Shown: positions 16,311 through 23,876, counted from the stretch's first letter. The stretch is 27,633 nucleotides of DNA from JAXHUH01 sp034211175 (GCA_034211175.1 JAXHUH010000163.1:1-27633), one strand, 5' to 3'. Notes: a model not told the origin generated them from the sequence alone. A program made the numbers and translations.

Positions 16311-17198
16311 TCACTTCGTGGCTCCGGTCATGTAGTTGTTGTAGATGAAGCGTTGCAGCAGGAGGAACACGATCAGCGACGGGATGATCGTGATCACGAC
16401 CCCTGCGGAGATGATCTCCCACTGCGTCCCGAACGGCCCCTTGAACTTGAACAGCGATGTGGAGACCACACCGAGGTCCCTGCTCGGCATGTACAGGAAC
16501 GGGATGTAGAACTCGTTGTAGATCGCCACGCCCTTGATGATGGCGACCGTGGCGATCGCCGGCTTCATCAGCGGCAGGATGATCCGACGGTAGATCGTGA
16601 AGTACGACGCACCATCGAGGAGCGCGGCCTCGTCCAACGATCTCGGGATGCTGTTGAGGAACTGCAGGAAGATGTAGATCGAGATGATGTCGGTGCCGGT
16701 GAACAGGGCGATGGCGGCCCACCGTGAGTTGAAGAGGCCGAGGTCGCTCACCACCTGGAAGGTCGCGACCTGCATGGTGACGCCGGGCATGAACGTGGCC
16801 GCGAGGAACAACGTCAGCACCAGCGGCTTGAGCTTGAACTCGAAGCGGTTGATGGCGTACGCCGCCATCGAGCCGAGGATGATCGTGCCGAACAGCGAGA
16901 CCGCGAGGATGATCGTCGTGTTGACGAACGCGGTCGCCATGCCGCCGTCGGAGAAGGCGGTCGCGTAGTTCTCGAAGTTCAGCCAGTCGTCCGGGGCGTC
17001 GAACGGCGCCCCCTCGCGGAACTCGTCCTCGGTCTTCAACGACGTCGTGAAGACGACCAGGATCGGGATCATGGTCACGAACGAGCCGACGACGAGCGTG
17101 ACGTACTTCAGGGCACTGACGACACCGGCGCGCCGGCCGGAGCGGGGCACGCGGGAGCCGGCCGGGGCGCCGCCAGTGGGGAGGGTCGCCGCCGTCAT
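16311..17198 (-). CDS. Carbohydrate ABC transporter permease, MalG-type (CUT1)
   Basis: A 295-aa inner-membrane permease with six hydrophobic segments: one near 30-50 after a basic N-terminal tail, then a cluster from about 90. The cytoplasmic EAA loop reads EAALLDGASYFTIYRRIILPL, which docks the ATPase. The family ending is a short tail after the last helix (RFIYNNYMTGATK), as in MalG/LacG-like proteins. It pairs with the adjacent MalF-type permease; its ATG overlaps that gene's stop as ATGA, so the two are translationally coupled. With the upstream binding protein it should import oligosaccharides. No ATPase gene accompanies the set. Confidence 0.93.
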   Translation of the reverse strand: MTAATLPTGGAPAGSRVPRSGRRAGVVSALKYVTLVVGSFVTMIPILVVFTTSLKTEDEFREGAPFDAPDDWLNFENYATAFSDGGMATAFVNTTIILAVSLFGTIILGSMAAYAINRFEFKLKPLVLTLFLAATFMPGVTMQVATFQVVSDLGLFNSRWAAIALFTGTDIISIYIFLQFLNSIPRSLDEAALLDGASYFTIYRRIILPLMKPAIATVAIIKGVAIYNEFYIPFLYMPSRDLGVVSTSLFKFKGPFGTQWEIISAGVVITIIPSLIVFLLLQRFIYNNYMTGATK

Positions 17199-18151
17199 GT
17201 CGCCTGCACCGCCTCGTCCTTGAAGAAGGTCCGTTGGATCACGGCGATCACCAGCACGAGCACGAGGACGACCACGGCCATCGCGGACGCCAGGCCGACC
17301 TTGTTCGACTGGAACGCCGTCTGGACGGTCTGGATCACGAACGTCGTGCTCCCGTTGGCCCCGCCGGTGATCACGTAGGGGATCTCGAAGACGTTGATCG
17401 CCCCGCTGATCGCGAGGATCGTCAACAGACCGATGACGGGTCGGATGCCGGGCAGGATGATGTAGCGGAACTGCTGCCACCGGTTCGCCCCGTCGATCGA
17501 CGAGGCCTCGTAGAGCTCCGAGGGGATCGACTGGATCGCCCCGAGGAAGATCACGAAGTTGATTCCGGTGTAGCGCCAGATCGACACGGCCGCGAGTGAG
17601 TAGTTGACGTAGGTCCGGTCGCCGAGCCAGTACTGCTGGAGGCTCTCCATGCCTCCGAGCCCGAGCAACGAGTCGAGCACACCGTCGGGCTGGAAGAAGT
17701 ACAGGAAGATGAACCCGATGGCGACGCCGTTGATCAGGTGGGGGAAGAAGATGATCCCCTTGAAGAGGTTCCTGAAGCGGACGTTGAAGCTGAGCACTGT
17801 GGCGAAGTAGAGCGCGGCGGCCATCTGGATGAACGCACCGAAGAAGTAGTAGAGGCTGACACTGAACACGCCGATCAGCTCGGAGCGGCTGAACACCTCG
17901 CGATAGTTCTCGAGACCGACGTTCTCCGGGTTGCGGTCGAGCCCGTCCCACTCCCAGAGGCTGTAGCGGAACACGTTCACCAGCGGCACGTAGGTGAACG
18001 TGATCAGCAACAGCAGCGGCGCGACGAGGAAGAGGGCGATGATCAGTCGGCGCTGGGCCCGGCGCCGTCCACCACCGGCCCGCCTCGGCGCCCGGGTGCT
18101 GGGCGGCGCAACCGGATGCTGTCGGAGCGTCGCCGTCGGCATGGCTCCCAT
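17195..18151 (-). CDS. Carbohydrate ABC transporter permease, MalF-type (CUT1)
   Basis: A 318-aa six-helix permease of the sugar CUT1 family. A basic N-terminal tail precedes helix 1 (LIIALFLVAPLLLLITFTYVPLV), followed by the periplasmic YSLWEWDG segment usual in these proteins. The EAA loop is EASSIDGANRWQQFRYIILP. It forms the membrane channel with the downstream MalG-type partner. ATG 18151 (MGAMPTAT) is chosen because GAGGGAG lies 8 nt upstream; the frame remains open to 18259 without likely coding content. It follows the binding-protein gene after a 141-bp gap that contains a stable hairpin, and its stop overlaps the next start. Confidence 0.93.
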   Translation of the reverse strand: MGAMPTATLRQHPVAPPSTRAPRRAGGGRRRAQRRLIIALFLVAPLLLLITFTYVPLVNVFRYSLWEWDGLDRNPENVGLENYREVFSRSELIGVFSVSLYYFFGAFIQMAAALYFATVLSFNVRFRNLFKGIIFFPHLINGVAIGFIFLYFFQPDGVLDSLLGLGGMESLQQYWLGDRTYVNYSLAAVSIWRYTGINFVIFLGAIQSIPSELYEASSIDGANRWQQFRYIILPGIRPVIGLLTILAISGAINVFEIPYVITGGANGSTTFVIQTVQTAFQSNKVGLASAMAVVVLVLVLVIAVIQRTFFKDEAVQAT

Positions 18152-18228
18152 GTGCAAGCTCCCTCGGTTCGGCCCGGGCCTCGCCGCCGGGCGCGCACCG
18201 CCGCGGCGGTCGCACGGCGACGCCCGGT

Positions 18229-18264
18229 CCGGGGTGGCCGGCACCTCGGCACCGACCACCCCGG
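18229..18264 (-). other. Hairpin between binding-protein and permease genes
   Basis: CCGGGGTGG and CCACCCCGG make a 9-bp perfect stem around 18 nt, 28 bp beyond the stop of the solute-binding protein gene. Such hairpins after sugar-binding-protein genes often allow the binding protein to be made in excess over the permeases. That role is inferred here from position only. Confidence 0.5.
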
Positions 18265-18292
18265 GCGGATCACATCGGGCGGTTCGGGCCCG

Positions 18293-19657
18293 TCACTCGC
18301 CGTCGAGGGGCAGGCCGAAGTCCTCGAAGGCGTCGACCTTCCCCTCGGCCCACTTCTCGTTCAGCTCGGCGAAGATCTCGTCGAGCGTCCGGCCGCTCTC
18401 GCCGCGGGCGGCGTCGATGATCTCTTGCTTGAACGGCGGGTCGGGCAGGCCGACCTCGCCGGCCTGGTCGATGGCGTCCACCAGACCGGCCTGGTCCGGT
18501 GGCGGCGGCGCCTGCTCGAGCAGTTCGACCCCGATCTCCTCGAACTCGGCGAGCTCGTCGGGGAACGGGTCGTCATAGCGAGGCGCGATGCCACCCTGGT
18601 CGACCGCATAGTTCGACTCGTCGACGAACCAGTCGATCCATGCCCGGGCCGCCTCCTTGTTGTCGGAGTTCGAGGCGATGCCGAACTTGTAGTCACCACC
18701 AACGGTCGAGAAGTAGGTCCCTTCCGTCGTGCTCGGGAACGGCATGTAGCCGACATCGTCGGGATCGTCAGCCGCGTCACGGAACTGCACGATGGCCCAG
18801 GAGCCGAGGAACATGCTCGCGATCTCACCGTTGCCGAGCAGCGCCTTGGACGACTCCCAGTCGGTCGTCGTCGGGTCCTCTTCGATGAGACCCGCCGCGG
18901 CGATGTCGTACATGAGCTGGTAGATCACGTGGTGATCGGTACCTTCGGCGAACGGCGCGTCCGTGAACGCCAGGTCGTTCAGGTAGTCCTCGTCGGCGCT
19001 GATCGAGCCCCGATTGGTCTCCCACTGGGTCAGAGGCCAGCCCGCTGCGTAGTTGGTGTAGAGGGGGATGGCGTCGGTGTTCTCGTCGATGGCCCGCAGC
19101 GCCTCGAGGAAGGCCTCGGGCGACTCGAGCGGCGTCTCGACCCCGGCCTCCTCGAAGACGGCCCGGTTGTAGAGCACGCCGTTGGCGTTGCCGGTGATCG
19201 GGAGCCCGTAGACCTCGCCGCCGAACGCCTCCTCGGTGACGAAGCGATAGTCGGAGCCGAGCTCGTCGATGGTGCCGAGCGGCTCGAAGAAGTCGGGGAG
19301 CTGCTCGGGCGCCACCGAGTTCGGGATCAGGAGGACGTCCCCGTAGTCCCCGCCGTTCATCCGCACCGGGATCTCGCCCTCGTAGTCGGTGATCGCCTCG
19401 AAGTTGACCTCGACACCCGGATATGCGGCCTCGAAGGCGGGCTTGTAGACGCCTTCGAAGATCTCCTCGTTGATGTCGGTCCGCTGATGGATGACGTTGA
19501 TCGATCCCTCGATATCGCCGCCATCACCGGCGGCGTCACCCCCGCCCGTGCTCTGCGCGCTCGCCGCGCCGGTGTCGTCATCATCGTCGTCCCCACACGC
19601 GGCAACCACGCCCATGAGGAGAACGACGGCCGCGGTGGATGTGAGCAGTCTTCTCAT
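18293..19657 (-). CDS. Carbohydrate ABC transporter substrate-binding lipoprotein (CUT1)
   Basis: A 454-aa family 1 extracellular solute-binding protein. The signal peptide has an Arg-containing n-region, a hydrophobic stretch and the lipobox VAAC (lipidated Cys21), followed by a run of aspartates and a Gly/Ser linker. The mature part shows the family pattern: INVIHQRTD, KPAFEAAYPGVEVNFEAITDYEG, YGLPITGNANGVLYNRAVFEEAGVETP and the later FPSTTEGTYFSTVGGDYKFGIASNSDNKEAARAWIDW. It binds an oligosaccharide outside the membrane. The neighbouring beta-mannosidase, GH5 and CE7 genes suggest an acetylated manno- or glucomanno-oligosaccharide. ATG 19657 has AGGA 6 nt upstream. It is the first gene of the leftward operon, behind a promoter and a LacI-type operator. 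Confidence 0.93.
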   Translation of the reverse strand: MRRLLTSTAAVVLLMGVVAACGDDDDDDTGAASAQSTGGGDAAGDGGDIEGSINVIHQRTDINEEIFEGVYKPAFEAAYPGVEVNFEAITDYEGEIPVRMNGGDYGDVLLIPNSVAPEQLPDFFEPLGTIDELGSDYRFVTEEAFGGEVYGLPITGNANGVLYNRAVFEEAGVETPLESPEAFLEALRAIDENTDAIPLYTNYAAGWPLTQWETNRGSISADEDYLNDLAFTDAPFAEGTDHHVIYQLMYDIAAAGLIEEDPTTTDWESSKALLGNGEIASMFLGSWAIVQFRDAADDPDDVGYMPFPSTTEGTYFSTVGGDYKFGIASNSDNKEAARAWIDWFVDESNYAVDQGGIAPRYDDPFPDELAEFEEIGVELLEQAPPPPDQAGLVDAIDQAGEVGLPDPPFKQEIIDAARGESGRTLDEIFAELNEKWAEGKVDAFEDFGLPLDGE

Positions 19658-19769
19658 TGGTTCCTGTCCCCCATGATGCAGAGAACGCCCGCGCCGAAGC
19701 AGACGGTCAGTCCGTTCGACCCCGACCCGGCCCTCGGCCGCTCTCGCCGCTTCAGGTTGTGATGGGTGG

Positions 19770-19798
19770 AGGGTATTGCTGGGTGTGTCCGATGTCAA
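19770..19798 (-). promoter_or_regulatory. Promoter for the leftward transporter operon
   Basis: On the - strand a consensus -35 TTGACA (19798-19793) is followed by a 17-nt spacer and TACCCT (19775-19770), which matches three of six -10 positions. The perfect -35, ideal spacing and abutting operator make this a good sigma70-type promoter candidate, with a start near 19763. Confidence 0.6.
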
Positions 19799-19810
19799 TA
19801 AACCGGTTTA
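19799..19810. promoter_or_regulatory. LacI-family-type operator TAAACCGGTTTA
   Basis: A perfect 12-bp even palindrome with a central CG, the usual design of LacI-family sugar repressor sites. It directly abuts the -35 box of the leftward promoter and sits between the two divergent transcripts, so one dimer could control both. It is the only complete copy I noticed in the window; no LacI-type gene is present. Confidence 0.65.
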
Positions 19811-19960
19811 GCATCCGAATATGGCCGTGCCCGACCCAGCCGAACGTCGACCCCGCCGAGGGTCAGGCTACGGCCGGGCGAACGGTGTTCCGACGCCGGC
19901 CATGAACCACCCGATCGGCGCGCGATGAAACGCGTCCCACCACGACCCGGAGAGACGCCC

Positions 19961-20950
19961 ATGACCCGCTACGGCTTCAACTTCCAGTGGATGCTCACCA
20001 CCGAGGGAGCGGGACCCCGGGCCCCGGACGACCGTGCGCTCGACTTCCTCGCCGGGCACGGCTTCGACTACGCCCGCATCCCGATGGACTACCGGGCGTG
20101 GACGTCCGACTTCGACTACCTCCATCCCGACGAGGCGGTGTTCGGCCACCTCGACGCCTACCTGGACGCGTGCCGGTCCCGCGGCATCCACCTGTGCCTC
20201 AACCTCCACCGGGCACCCGGCTACTGCATCACCAACGCCGAGATCGAGCGCCACGACCTGTGGCACGACATCGAGGCGCAGGACGGCTTCGTCACCATCT
20301 GGGAGACGCTCACCACCCGCTTCGCCGACGTCGACGGCGACGCGCTCAGCTTCGACCTCGTGAACGAGCCCCCGGCGCTCGGCCTGCGGGGCTTCTCCCG
20401 CGACACCCACGAGACGCTGATCCGCCGGACGGTCGCCGCCATCCGAGCGATCGACCCCGACCGACCGATCTCGATCGACGGCCTCGACGGCGGCAACCTC
20501 GCCATGCCAGAGCTGACCGACCTCGACCTCACGCACTCCACCCGGGCGTACGCGCCCTACCCGGTCACCCACTGGGGCGCCGAGTGGTTCGACGGGTGGA
20601 AGCTGGGCGACGCGCCGCGGTGGCCGGGTGTCGAGCTCGAGGGCCGCCGGTGGGACCGCGACGACCTCCGGGCGTTCTACGACCCGTGGCGAGCGGTGGA
20701 GGCCACGGGCACGCCGGTCCACGTGGGCGAGTTCGGCTGCTACGAGCACACACCCAACGAGGACGCCCTGCGTTGGTTCGCCGACGTGTTCGCCCTGCTG
20801 CGGGAGTTCGGTTGGGGCTTCGCCCTGTGGGAGCTCGAGGGCCCGTTCGGCATCATCGGTCATCGGCGGCCGGGGGCCCGCTTCGAGCGGCGGGGCGACT
20901 ACGACGTCGACGTGGAGCTGCTCGACCTCATGCTCGAGGCGAAGGGCTGA
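19961..20950 (+). CDS. GH5-family glycoside hydrolase, intracellular
   Basis: A 329-aa single-domain TIM-barrel enzyme of glycoside hydrolase family 5 (cellulase clan A). Landmarks are YGFNFQWML at beta-1, YARIPMDYRAW, LCLNLHRAPGY at beta-3 (the conserved His), the acid/base in FDLVNEPP (Glu136), YPVTHWG, and the nucleophile in HVGEFGCYEH (Glu257), with a final FALWELEGPFG strand. It lacks a signal peptide and any carbohydrate-binding module, so it probably works on imported oligosaccharides in the cytoplasm. In context a beta-mannosidic or mixed gluco/mannosidic substrate is likely, but an exo-glucanase is not excluded. ATG 19961 has GGAG 8 nt upstream and is preferred over ATG 19925. It is divergent from the transporter operon and probably shares its operator. 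Confidence 0.87.
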   Translation: MTRYGFNFQWMLTTEGAGPRAPDDRALDFLAGHGFDYARIPMDYRAWTSDFDYLHPDEAVFGHLDAYLDACRSRGIHLCLNLHRAPGYCITNAEIERHDLWHDIEAQDGFVTIWETLTTRFADVDGDALSFDLVNEPPALGLRGFSRDTHETLIRRTVAAIRAIDPDRPISIDGLDGGNLAMPELTDLDLTHSTRAYAPYPVTHWGAEWFDGWKLGDAPRWPGVELEGRRWDRDDLRAFYDPWRAVEATGTPVHVGEFGCYEHTPNEDALRWFADVFALLREFGWGFALWELEGPFGIIGHRRPGARFERRGDYDVDVELLDLMLEAKG

Positions 20951-20973
20951 CGGAGACCCGGGGGGGGGAGCAC

Positions 20974-20993
20974 GCATCGACAGACATCGATGC
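20974..20993 (+). promoter_or_regulatory. ArsR/SmtB-type operator
   Basis: GCATCGA-CAGACA-TCGATGC is a perfect 7-bp inverted repeat with a 6-bp spacer, of the ATCGA...TCGAT type bound by ArsR-family metalloregulators. It ends one base before the -35 box of the CadI/ArsI-like gene. No arsR gene is in the window, so control would come from elsewhere. Confidence 0.6.
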
Positions 20994-20994
20994 A

Positions 20995-21023
20995 TTGACG
21001 ACTGTCGATCCGACGGATAACGT
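20995..21023 (+). promoter_or_regulatory. Promoter of the CadI/ArsI-like gene
   Basis: TTGACG (20995-21000), a 17-bp spacer and TAACGT (21018-21023) form a good sigma70-like promoter next to the ArsR-type palindrome. Transcription would begin near 21030, giving a leader of about 80 nt. Confidence 0.6.
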
Positions 21024-21034
21024 ATCGATCGTCG

Positions 21035-21053
21035 TCGAAGCGATCCGCTTCGA
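21035..21053 (+). other. Leader hairpin of the CadI/ArsI-like gene
   Basis: TCGAAGCG-ATC-CGCTTCGA is a perfect 8-bp stem with a 3-nt loop, a few bases after the predicted transcription start. It could stabilise the 5' end of the mRNA or serve as a second regulator site. Confidence 0.45.
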
Positions 21054-21111
21054 GCACCCGCCCCGGGACGCCGGAACGCACCCGGACGCCGAGACCCGAG
21101 AGGACTCCCCC

Positions 21112-21552
21112 ATGCGCCTGCAGCTCGCCCTCAACGTCGACGACCTCGACGAGGCCGTCGACTTCTACACCCGCATGTTCGGCACCGAGCCCGCCAAGCT
21201 GCGGCCGGGCTACGCGAACTTCGCCATCGCCGACCCACCGCTCAAGCTGGTCCTGTTCGAGGGCGCGGGCGAGGCGGGGTCGATCAACCACCTCGGCGTC
21301 GAGACCGAGACGTCCGAGGAGGTGGTCGCCGCCGAGGCCCGCCTCGCCGGCTCCGGCCTCGAGACCTCCGGCGTCGACGAGACGATGTGCTGCTACGCCG
21401 AGAAGACCGAGACCTGGGTCCACGGCCCCGACACCACCCGCTGGGAGTGGTACGTGAAGACGGGCGACAGCGAGGAGCTGGCCAACGTCGTGCTCTCGTC
21501 GACCGGCGCCCGCACCGAGGCCACGCCGACCTCGGGCTGCTGCGCCGGCTGA
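21112..21552 (+). CDS. ArsI/CadI-family VOC protein
   Basis: A 146-aa protein of the vicinal-oxygen-chelate superfamily, matching the ArsI (C-As lyase)/CadI (cadmium-induced) family. It starts with LQLALNVDDLDEAVDFYTRMFG and contains PLKLVLFE. Three likely metal ligands at the usual VOC positions are Gln4, His60 (SINHLGVE) and Glu112 (WEWYV). The vicinal cysteine pair Cys93-Cys94 in MCCYAEKTETWV is the site where ArsI holds trivalent organoarsenicals. ArsI members cleave methylarsenite with Fe(II) and oxygen. The C-terminus ends in a second CC pair (143-144). ATG 21112 has GAGAGGA about 8 nt upstream. An ArsR-type operator and promoter precede it, but no other arsenic gene is nearby. Confidence 0.88.
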   Translation: MRLQLALNVDDLDEAVDFYTRMFGTEPAKLRPGYANFAIADPPLKLVLFEGAGEAGSINHLGVETETSEEVVAAEARLAGSGLETSGVDETMCCYAEKTETWVHGPDTTRWEWYVKTGDSEELANVVLSSTGARTEATPTSGCCAG

Positions 21553-21682
21553 GCCGGGTTCCGTGCCGGCGGGGCGCCTCGGCGACCTCGCCGGCAAGGG
21601 GGTGGCCGGGCCGCCGCCCGGAGGACAGGATCCGAACGGCGACCCGGTGTTCCGGCGCGCCCGGGTCCGGGCGCGGCGTCCC
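21553..21682. other. Short gap between convergent genes
   Basis: This 130-bp GC-rich gap lies between the ArsI/CadI-like stop and the dioxygenase stop. I see short GC-rich inverted pieces but no convincing terminator, T-tract or gene. Confidence 0.4.
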
Positions 21683-22729
21683 TCAGCCCGCGCCGCGGGC
21701 CCTCTCGGCCGCCTTCCACCAGCTGGCGGCCGAGGCGCTCATCCGATAGCGCTCCGGCTTGTCGTCGTCGGTGAGCACGCGCGTCTCCAACCACAGGCGC
21801 TTCAGGTGGCGCACCGCCCCGACCTCCCGGGCGTCGCGGTAGGGCGCCCGCCCGTGGAGCACGTGATAGTTGTTGATGAACTGCATGTCGCCCGGCTCGA
21901 GTCGCATCGACACGTGGTACGCCGGGTCGGCGCACATGGCGTCGAGCCGGTCCATCGCTGCCAACGCCTGCTCCGAGGGCAGCGGGGCGTCGCGGTGGCG
22001 CCGCACCGAGCGCATGTAGGGGCGGATGTAGCGGGTGAAGAGCCGCTCGTGATGGCGGATGAACACCGGCATCGTGTACCAGGGCCGCTGCCCCGGGCCC
22101 TCCTCGCCTCGGTAGTCGTAGGCGAAGTCGTCGTAGAGCGCGGCGGCGAGCCCGGGCTCGGTGCGGGCGAGCTCGTTGTGGATCATCAGGGCGTTGGCGA
22201 CGAGGCTCTCACCGCCCTCGACCCCGGCGTCGAGGCAGAACAGCCCGACGACGTCGGAGCCGTCGGAGTGGAACGGCAGGCCCACACCGCCGAGCTCGTT
22301 GCCCCGACTCGTCGGGTCCTCGTGGCGCCGGCCCTGGTCGGTCACGTCGCCGAGCAGGTGGCCCTTGGCGTTCTGCGGCCACGGCCGGCCGAGGTGGGTG
22401 CCGACGCCCCAGTAGATGGCCGACGCGTCGTCCGGCGACAGGTCGGTGAGGTCGAGGCCGCGCAGGAGGGCCACGCCGCGGCCGTCGATGAGGTCCTCGG
22501 CCATCACCGCGAGTCGGGCGCCCAGCGTGGGCAGCGGGAAGTCGTCGCGGGTGATGTCGAGGACGTGGGCGGTGCGGGCGCGTGCGTGGGCGAGCGCCGC
22601 CTCCAGCTCCCGCTGCTCGTCGGGCCCGAGGCGCCAGACGTAGCCGCCCTCGAGGGTGTCGCGGCTCCACTCGCAGCGCTCCTCGAGCGGGGCGACGTGG
22701 TCACCATCGGTCGGCTCGGTCGCCGTCAA
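21683..22729 (-). CDS. TauD/TfdA-family Fe(II)/2-oxoglutarate-type dioxygenase
   Basis: A 348-aa protein with the TauD/clavaminate-synthase-like double-stranded beta-helix. Iron ligands are visible as FHSDGSD (His154, Asp156) and a distal His in NNYHVLHGR (probably His292), followed by the arginine-containing HLKRLWLETR segment expected to bind 2-oxoglutarate. GRGVALLRGLDL in the N-terminal third is typical of the family. It probably hydroxylates or oxidatively cleaves a small molecule; the substrate is unknown. The start appears to be TTG 22729, with GGAGGAG at 5-6 nt; no ATG or GTG in the frame is as well placed, and residues upstream look non-coding. It lies 115 bp downstream of the LLM oxidoreductase gene, probably on one transcript. 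Confidence 0.85.
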   Translation of the reverse strand: MTATEPTDGDHVAPLEERCEWSRDTLEGGYVWRLGPDEQRELEAALAHARARTAHVLDITRDDFPLPTLGARLAVMAEDLIDGRGVALLRGLDLTDLSPDDASAIYWGVGTHLGRPWPQNAKGHLLGDVTDQGRRHEDPTSRGNELGGVGLPFHSDGSDVVGLFCLDAGVEGGESLVANALMIHNELARTEPGLAAALYDDFAYDYRGEEGPGQRPWYTMPVFIRHHERLFTRYIRPYMRSVRRHRDAPLPSEQALAAMDRLDAMCADPAYHVSMRLEPGDMQFINNYHVLHGRAPYRDAREVGAVRHLKRLWLETRVLTDDDKPERYRMSASAASWWKAAERARGAG

Positions 22730-22820
22730 CGCTTCTCCTCCGGGGGGGTCGGGATGATCGGGTCTCGGATCGCGGGCGGCCACTGCCCGGTGGCGGGCAC
22801 CGGACGGTGACCAGGGGCTG

Positions 22821-22856
22821 TTCGTTTCAGCCGGTTCGTTCGTTTCAGCCGGTTCG
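22821..22856. repeat. 18-bp perfect tandem duplication at the end of the LLM gene
   Basis: TTCGTTTCAGCCGGTTCG occurs twice head to tail (22821-22838 and 22839-22856). The copy nearer the gene contains its last codons and TGA stop; the second lies just beyond the stop. It looks like a recent slippage or duplication event with no effect on the protein. Confidence 0.9.
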
Positions 22857-23876
22857 TTGCACGGCCGGGAGGACCTCCCGGGTGAGCAGGCGGTTGGCGA
22901 GACGGGCGTCGTCGCCTGAGGCGCCGAGTCCCGGGCCGGTGAGGACGAACCGGCGGAGGCCGAGGTCGACGAGCTCGTGCAGGCGGTCGACGCAGCGATC
23001 GGGTGGCCCGACGACGGCGAAGCGGTCGACGAACGACGACTCGAGCGCCTCGTTGTGGCGGGCGTCGTTGCGCAGGTGCTCGTTGCTGTCGTAGCGGCGG
23101 CCGACCTCGGCGACGACGTCGCGGTCACCCTCGCCGAGCCCGGCACCGGTCGAGCCGGGCATGGCCGAGAAGTGGGCGAACGCGGCGACTCCGCCGGCGA
23201 TGAGCGACCGGGCGGTGGCGATGTCGGGGTGGGCGCCGACGTTGACGTAGGCGCCGAACGACAGGTCGGCCTCGGCCCGGCCGGCGTCCGCCGCGGCCTT
23301 GCGGGCCAGGCCGAGGGCCCACTCGATCCGTTCGGGGTCGGCGCCGACCGCGAACGTGATGCGCTCCGCGACCCGGGCGGCGAGGGAGATCACCTTGGGG
23401 CCTGACGCCGCGACGTCGAGCGGCACCTTCGGCGCGCTCGCCCGGCGCAGCCACCGGATCCGGCTCGGGTGGCCGTCGCAGTCGACCGTGTCGCCGGCCA
23501 GGTAGTGCTGGAGGTCCGTGACCCGATCGGAGAAGTCGGCCACCTTCATGGGCGAGAGCCCGAGGTGGAACAGCGCGGTGTCGCCCCGGCCGATGCCGAG
23601 CACGAACCGTCCGCCGGAGACCTCACCGACACTGGCTGCGACCGTCGCCAGCGCCGCGGGGTGGCGGGTGTGGGCGTTCGTGACCCCGGTGGCCAGCCGG
23701 AGGCGCTCCGTGGCCCGGGCGGCGAGCGTCGCGGCGACGAACGGGTCGGGCGCGAGGTTCTGGGAGTCGGTGAGGGTGATGCCGTCCCAGCCGGCGTCCT
23801 CCGCACGGCGGGCCGTGGCCTCGATGTGGTGGACGTCGGCGACCCTGGTCGTCCAGACCTCGACACGATCTGCCAT
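22845..23876 (-). CDS. LLM-class flavin- or F420-dependent oxidoreductase
   Basis: A 343-aa luciferase-like monooxygenase-fold (beta/alpha)8 protein. Characteristic stretches include the N-terminal EATARRAEDAGWDGITLTDSQ, LRLATGVTNAHTRHPAALATVAASVGEVSGGRFVLGIGRGD and PLDVAASGPKVISLAARVAERITFAVGADPERI. A C-terminal FAVVGPPDRCVDRLHELVDLGLRRFVLTGPG stretch completes the family pattern. Actinobacterial members of this shape often use F420, but FMN cannot be excluded. The start ATG 23876 has GGAGG about 11 nt upstream. It is divergent from a TetR regulator and upstream of the TauD-like dioxygenase, suggesting a small regulated catabolic or detoxifying pair. The last codons lie in an 18-bp duplicated tract. 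Confidence 0.87.
   Translation of the reverse strand: MADRVEVWTTRVADVHHIEATARRAEDAGWDGITLTDSQNLAPDPFVAATLAARATERLRLATGVTNAHTRHPAALATVAASVGEVSGGRFVLGIGRGDTALFHLGLSPMKVADFSDRVTDLQHYLAGDTVDCDGHPSRIRWLRRASAPKVPLDVAASGPKVISLAARVAERITFAVGADPERIEWALGLARKAAADAGRAEADLSFGAYVNVGAHPDIATARSLIAGGVAAFAHFSAMPGSTGAGLGEGDRDVVAEVGRRYDSNEHLRNDARHNEALESSFVDRFAVVGPPDRCVDRLHELVDLGLRRFVLTGPGLGASGDDARLANRLLTREVLPAVQRTG

Larger units (their letters stand above)
19658..19960. promoter_or_regulatory. Divergent control region of the carbohydrate locus
   Basis: This roughly 300-bp gap separates the leftward transporter operon from the rightward GH5 gene and holds no supported gene. It contains the operator and the leftward promoter listed separately. 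For the rightward gene I see no convincing -35/-10 pair; an AT-rich stretch GAATAT at 19817-19822 is the only candidate. The leftward 5' leader would be about 105 nt. Confidence 0.6.

Noticed and set aside
22729..23146. Upstream extension of the TauD-like protein
   Set aside because: The open frame runs through the 3' part of the LLM gene in another frame, is low in complexity and includes the 18-bp duplication; the TTG start with its ribosome site fits the family length.
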